A stretch of DNA of 9,398 bases from JBDNIO01 sp041688215 (GTDB taxonomy: Bacteria; Pseudomonadota; Gammaproteobacteria; Nevskiales; Salinisphaeraceae). The notes beneath the pieces were generated by a model. The model had not been told where the DNA came from, ran no database searches, and saw only the letters and a list, made by a program, of their open reading frames with translations. Below, piece after piece: positions 6,716 through 9,398 of the stretch. Where the stretch lies: NCBI GenBank assembly GCA_041688215.1, contig JBDNIO010000012.1:1-9398 (forward strand). Reading direction: 5' to 3'. Both the position numbers and the translations under genes were made by a program. Position 1 is the first letter of the stretch, and each line of letters opens with the position of its first letter.

Positions 6716-7658
6716 CTTTTCTTGTATCGCAGATCAGATACACCGTGCGCCTGATCCAGTTGCAGCACCACGTCGGCAACCTCGGGCAAACGCTTCAGAT
6801 TGGCACACGTCAGGCGCTCGTAGTGCTGGATAAATTCTGTGATTTCGGTTGCGCTCATAATCTTGTTATTGCCTGACGAATAGTCTTGCGCATTTTGTTT
6901 TTCCTGTGAAACCCGCCATTCATGAATGGCAGACAAATCAGGTGCGGCCAGCAGAATGAGACGGTCGATACGGCGAAACCATTCGGCATACTCATTCTGC
7001 AGTTTCTCATTAGCATAACCTCGCCACAGGCCTTGAGGGTCGTGCTGCGCTTCAAGACTATTGATCGGATCACGCAATTCCACATCGCTCTGTGGCTGCG
7101 TGCCGACACACCAGCCTTCAAAAATTATCAGGTCCACCCGGCCTGTAATTTTTGGCCACTGGGCTTGGGGTGCGTGGTCATCCAGTGCTTTTATGAATTT
7201 CGGCACTTTAACCTGCTCGCCGGCGTTCAAATCAAGAATCCGGTCGATAGTTTGCAGCCCCAGCATTGCATCGTGCGTGCCCGGTACGCCTCGGGTTATA
7301 AAAAGCGGGTGCACGTCTTGCGCCAATTTTTGTCTCTGACCTGCGCCCAGATAAAAATCGTCAATCGATAATGTGGCAGTGCGTAAGTTGTGCTGCGTCT
7401 CCAATAGAATTTTCAGGAATGTGCTGAGTGTGGATTTGCCGTACCTTGCGCCCCATTGATGCCGAAAACACGAGCGCCGCGGGATTGCCATTGCCCATGG
7501 ATCCAATCCGCAAGGCCTGCGTAATATTCCTCGGCGGTCTGGGCAAAATCCCTGGGCAAGGCGTTTGCCGCTATGAACCGGTTTGTCAGGCTGTTGATAT
7601 TCACGCTTTCTCTGTCTGTAACCGCTTTTTCGCAGCCAAGCATATCAGCGCCAGACAT
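6709..7658 (-). pseudogene. D-glycerate 3-kinase family P-loop kinase, frameshifted in the Walker A motif
   Basis: The family (plant GLYK and bacterial relatives) phosphorylates D-glycerate with ATP to 3-phosphoglycerate. ATG at 7658-7656 has an upstream AAAGGG (7670-7665). The first frame reads to VFGINGAQGT (about residue 73) and then loses sense (ANPHSAHS, stop at 7413). The next frame supplies GKSTLSTFLKILLETQ, LSIDDFYL, DVHPLFITRGVPGTHD, KVPKFIKALDDHAP, DLIIFEGWCVG, LEAQHDPQGLWRGYAN and WRVSQEKQ to TGA 6711-6709. These blocks follow the family order closely. One extra G in the GG at 7440-7439 would restore GxxxxGKST and a 316-aa protein of normal length. As read, neither half has a whole P-loop. 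No other damage is seen, so this is either a very recent mutation or a sequence error. The stop overlaps the start of the HAD phosphatase remnant, suggesting an operon for glyceryl-glycoside turnover. Confidence 0.8.
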
Positions 7659-7736
7659 AGCCTACCCTTTCGTGTGTTGTGAGGGCTGTGATTTACGCTA
7701 GGCTTGCTAGCCTAATTCGCGAGAACCGCAAGCACT
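7658..7736. promoter_or_regulatory. Divergent intergenic region with three AGCCTA/TAGGCT copies
   Basis: The 78 nt between the kinase start (- strand) and the monooxygenase start (+ strand) hold TAGGCT-TGCT-AGCCTA (7699-7714), an inverted repeat with 6-bp arms. A further TAGCCTA at 7658-7664 touches the kinase start codon and ribosome binding site. TAGCCTA recurs at 7708-7714, exactly 50 nt away, close to five helical turns. This looks like a candidate operator set for a regulator of one or both genes. No well-matched -35/-10 pair was found on either strand. Confidence 0.4.
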
Positions 7737-9152
7737 ATGGCCGATAACCTCAGAAAACCACGTGTAGTTATTGCCGGCGCCGGTATGTCCGGCATGTTTA
7801 TGGGCATCCAGCTCAAGCGCGCGGGTATCGAAGATTTCACGATTTACGAAAAAGCCGTAGAGGTAGGCGGTACCTGGCGCGAAAACACCTACCCGGGGCT
7901 ATCTTGCGACGTGCCCGCGCATTATTACAGCTATCCGTTTGAACTGAATCCGGATTGGACGCAACTCTTCGCCAAAGGCCCGGAAATTCAGAAATACATG
8001 CGACACGTGGCGGATAAATACCACTTGCGCGAACATATCGAATTTGGTCAGGAACTTGCCAATGGTGAACATGACGGCAAGCACTGGCAGCTAAAAACCA
8101 GCGAAGGCAAGACGGACCAGGCCGATGTGTTGGTCACTGCCTGCGGCGTATTACACCACCCAAGCTACCCAAAAATTCCAGGACTGGATGATTTCGCCGG
8201 TACAGCATTTCATTCCTCGCGCTGGCCTGATGAACTCGCGCTGAAAGACAAACGTATCGGTTTGATCGGCACCGGCTCCACCGGTGTGCAAATCATCACC
8301 GAGCTGGGCGCGCAGGGCCACGATCTCAGCGTGTTCCAGCGCACGCCGCAATGGGTGTTTCCGCTGCCCAACCGCAAGTACCACGCAGTTGAACGCTGGT
8401 TGCTGCGGCATGTGCCGTTTTTGAATAAAGCCGTGCATCGCATACACGAGTTCGCATTCGAGCAATTCTTCGCCAAGGCGGTGGTACATGAGGGCGGGCC
8501 ACGCAAGTTGATTACCCGGCTGTGCGAGTGGAACCTGAACCGTGTCAAAGACCCTGAACTTAAACGCAAACTCACCCCGCCAGATCAACCCATGTGCAAG
8601 CGGATGGTGATCTCCGGCGGATTCTACAACTCGGTGCAAAAAGGCAATGTGCAGGTTGTAGATACCGCGATCGACAAGATCGTGCCTGAAGGCGTAGTGA
8701 CATCCGACGGCAAACTGCACGAACTCGATGTCCTGGTGCTTGCTACCGGCTTCAAGGCGCACGACTTTATGCGGCCTATGGAACTGCGCACCGGGGATGG
8801 CAAAACTCTCAGCGCACTGTGGGGCGAACGCGTCAAGGCCTATCGCAGCGTTGCACTGCCGGGTTTTCTAAATTTATTTATGCTGCAAGGGCCGAAAAGC
8901 CCGGTCGGCAATTTCTCGCTAATCTCCATTGCGCAAACCCAAACCGATTACATCATGGACTGCATCCGCCTGTGGCAAAAAGGCGAGTTCGACGCCATGG
9001 CGCCGCTGACTTCGGTGACTGACAGGCTAGATGACGAGCTGGCTAATTCCATGGACGGCACCGTATGGGTTACCGGCTGCAATAGCTGGTATCTGGACGA
9101 AAACGGCGTGCCCGATACCTGGCCCTCGACCCCGGCACGGTTCCGCGAGTAG
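7737..9152 (+). CDS. Type I Baeyer-Villiger-like FAD/NADPH monooxygenase
   Basis: A 471-aa soluble flavoenzyme expected to insert one oxygen next to a ketone or aldehyde carbonyl, or to oxidise a heteroatom, using NADPH, O2 and FAD. The FAD Rossmann motif G14-A-G-M-S-G19 ends its unit near E38. The motif GGTWRENTYPG (44-54) and DVP (58-60) are typical of BVMOs. The type I fingerprint FxGxxxHxxxWP is complete as F153-A-G155-TAF-H159-SSR-W163-P164. The NADPH Rossmann motif G178-T-G-S-T-G183 follows. ATG (336-338), in VLATGF, is the late motif shared by this superfamily. It is shorter than cyclohexanone monooxygenase (about 540) and nearer EthA-like members (about 490). No signal peptide or membrane anchor is seen. 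ATG 7737 is the first start after the divergent control region; the ribosome binding site is weak. Substrate unknown. It is transcribed away from the damaged kinase block and ends in a hairpin shared with the right TnpA gene. Confidence 0.87.
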   Translation: MADNLRKPRVVIAGAGMSGMFMGIQLKRAGIEDFTIYEKAVEVGGTWRENTYPGLSCDVPAHYYSYPFELNPDWTQLFAKGPEIQKYMRHVADKYHLREHIEFGQELANGEHDGKHWQLKTSEGKTDQADVLVTACGVLHHPSYPKIPGLDDFAGTAFHSSRWPDELALKDKRIGLIGTGSTGVQIITELGAQGHDLSVFQRTPQWVFPLPNRKYHAVERWLLRHVPFLNKAVHRIHEFAFEQFFAKAVVHEGGPRKLITRLCEWNLNRVKDPELKRKLTPPDQPMCKRMVISGGFYNSVQKGNVQVVDTAIDKIVPEGVVTSDGKLHELDVLVLATGFKAHDFMRPMELRTGDGKTLSALWGERVKAYRSVALPGFLNLFMLQGPKSPVGNFSLISIAQTQTDYIMDCIRLWQKGEFDAMAPLTSVTDRLDDELANSMDGTVWVTGCNSWYLDENGVPDTWPSTPARFRE

Positions 9153-9207
9153 CTGCGTTCTCCGAAGTTGGATGAGTTCGAGCTAACCCGGTAAAAGATA
9201 ATAAAGA

Positions 9208-9229
9208 ACCCCGCGGCAAGCCGCGGGGT
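9208..9229. terminator. GC-rich hairpin between the convergent monooxygenase and right TnpA genes
   Basis: ACCCCGCGG (9208-9216) pairs perfectly with CCGCGGGGT (9221-9229) around CAAG (CTTG on the - strand). On the - strand it lies 3 nt after the TnpA stop and is followed by TCTTTATTATCTTTT, a fair terminator tail. On the + strand it is 55 nt after the monooxygenase stop with only TATTT behind it. Probably a terminator for TnpA and perhaps for both genes. A transposon-end hairpin is the alternative. Confidence 0.65.
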
Positions 9230-9232
9230 ATT

Positions 9233-9398
9233 TCAGAAAAGCCCAAGCTGATGATCCGAGTGAAGCTTCTGATATTCGTTGCCCTGATCTTTGACGTACT
9301 TTCCTATCATCGCTTCATTACCGTGGTTACCGACCGTGCTGGCGAAATAACCATCCGTCCAAAACTCACCACCCCAGAGCTGCCTCTTTACTTGCGGA
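9233..9398 (-). CDS. IS200-type transposase TnpA, C-terminal part (partial)
   Basis: On the - strand the frame enters at the right edge and ends at TGA 9235-9233. The 54 readable residues include KRQLWGGEFWTDGYFASTVG, then HGNEAMIGKYVKDQG and the tail HQLGLF. WGGEFWTDGY-x-x-x-TVG followed by GNE-x-x-I-x-x-YV-x-x-Q is the C-terminal signature of IS200-type TnpA, a small (about 130-150 aa) HUH single-strand transposase. The Tyr of KYVKDQ is at the place of the nucleophile, and the HUH motif would lie beyond the window. It points toward the left TnpA fragment but is clearly a different protein. Confidence 0.85.
   Translation of the reverse strand, partial: PQVKRQLWGGEFWTDGYFASTVGNHGNEAMIGKYVKDQGNEYQKLHSDHQLGLF

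Noticed and set aside
8151..8762. - strand open frame of 203 codons inside the monooxygenase gene
   Set aside because: The + strand encodes a complete Baeyer-Villiger fingerprint across the same bases; the antisense frame is a by-product of codon bias.
1..9398. CRISPR array, tandem repeat array, tRNA, rRNA or prophage genes
   Set aside because: No regularly spaced direct repeats, no tRNA-like cloverleaf with a conserved TTCRANY arm, and no phage-like proteins were seen on either strand.

Overview
The window reads as an accessory stretch of a proteobacterial chromosome, probably gammaproteobacterial. Base composition is moderately GC-rich. Genes have Shine-Dalgarno or weak leaders, there is an outer-membrane-type lipoprotein, and the gene families are typical of marine or soil Gammaproteobacteria. 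No rRNA, tRNA or marker gene is present to fix the taxon.

Layout. The window is bracketed by two cut-off IS200/IS605-type TnpA genes that point inward: the last 35 codons on the + strand at the left edge, and the last 54 codons on the - strand at the right edge. Each is followed closely by a GC-rich hairpin with a CTTG loop on its own strand. Between them, reading left to right: (1) a 744-aa lipoprotein whose catalytic part is a divergent M19 (membrane/renal dipeptidase-like) amidohydrolase; (2) 20 nt downstream, a roughly 10-helix, histidine-rich membrane protein of unknown function, probably co-transcribed with it; (3) a complete ThDP-dependent 2-oxoacid decarboxylase of the pyruvate/indolepyruvate/phenylpyruvate type; (4) a block of damaged genes on the - strand; (5) a divergently transcribed, intact type I Baeyer-Villiger-like flavin monooxygenase.

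The - strand block (about 5867-7658) is the most unusual part. It starts with a D-glycerate 3-kinase gene whose frame breaks by one base exactly inside the Walker A motif. Its stop overlaps the start of a mannosyl/glucosyl-3-phosphoglycerate phosphatase-like HAD gene, of which only about 22 codons remain. These codons run straight into the middle of an unrelated gene for an SH3-like, Pro/Gln-rich, Cys-containing protein, which itself carries another apparent one-base loss in a G/C run. A glycerate kinase next to this kind of HAD phosphatase suggests a remnant of a glucosylglycerate (or mannosylglycerate) turnover operon, cut by a deletion. The two single-base losses both fall in G/C runs, so sequencing or assembly error must be excluded before calling decay.

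Intact functions do not form one obvious pathway. The lipoprotein and membrane protein look like one two-gene unit in the envelope. The decarboxylase and the monooxygenase are stand-alone catabolic or secondary-metabolism enzymes. No CRISPR array, prophage gene or complete mobile element is visible.
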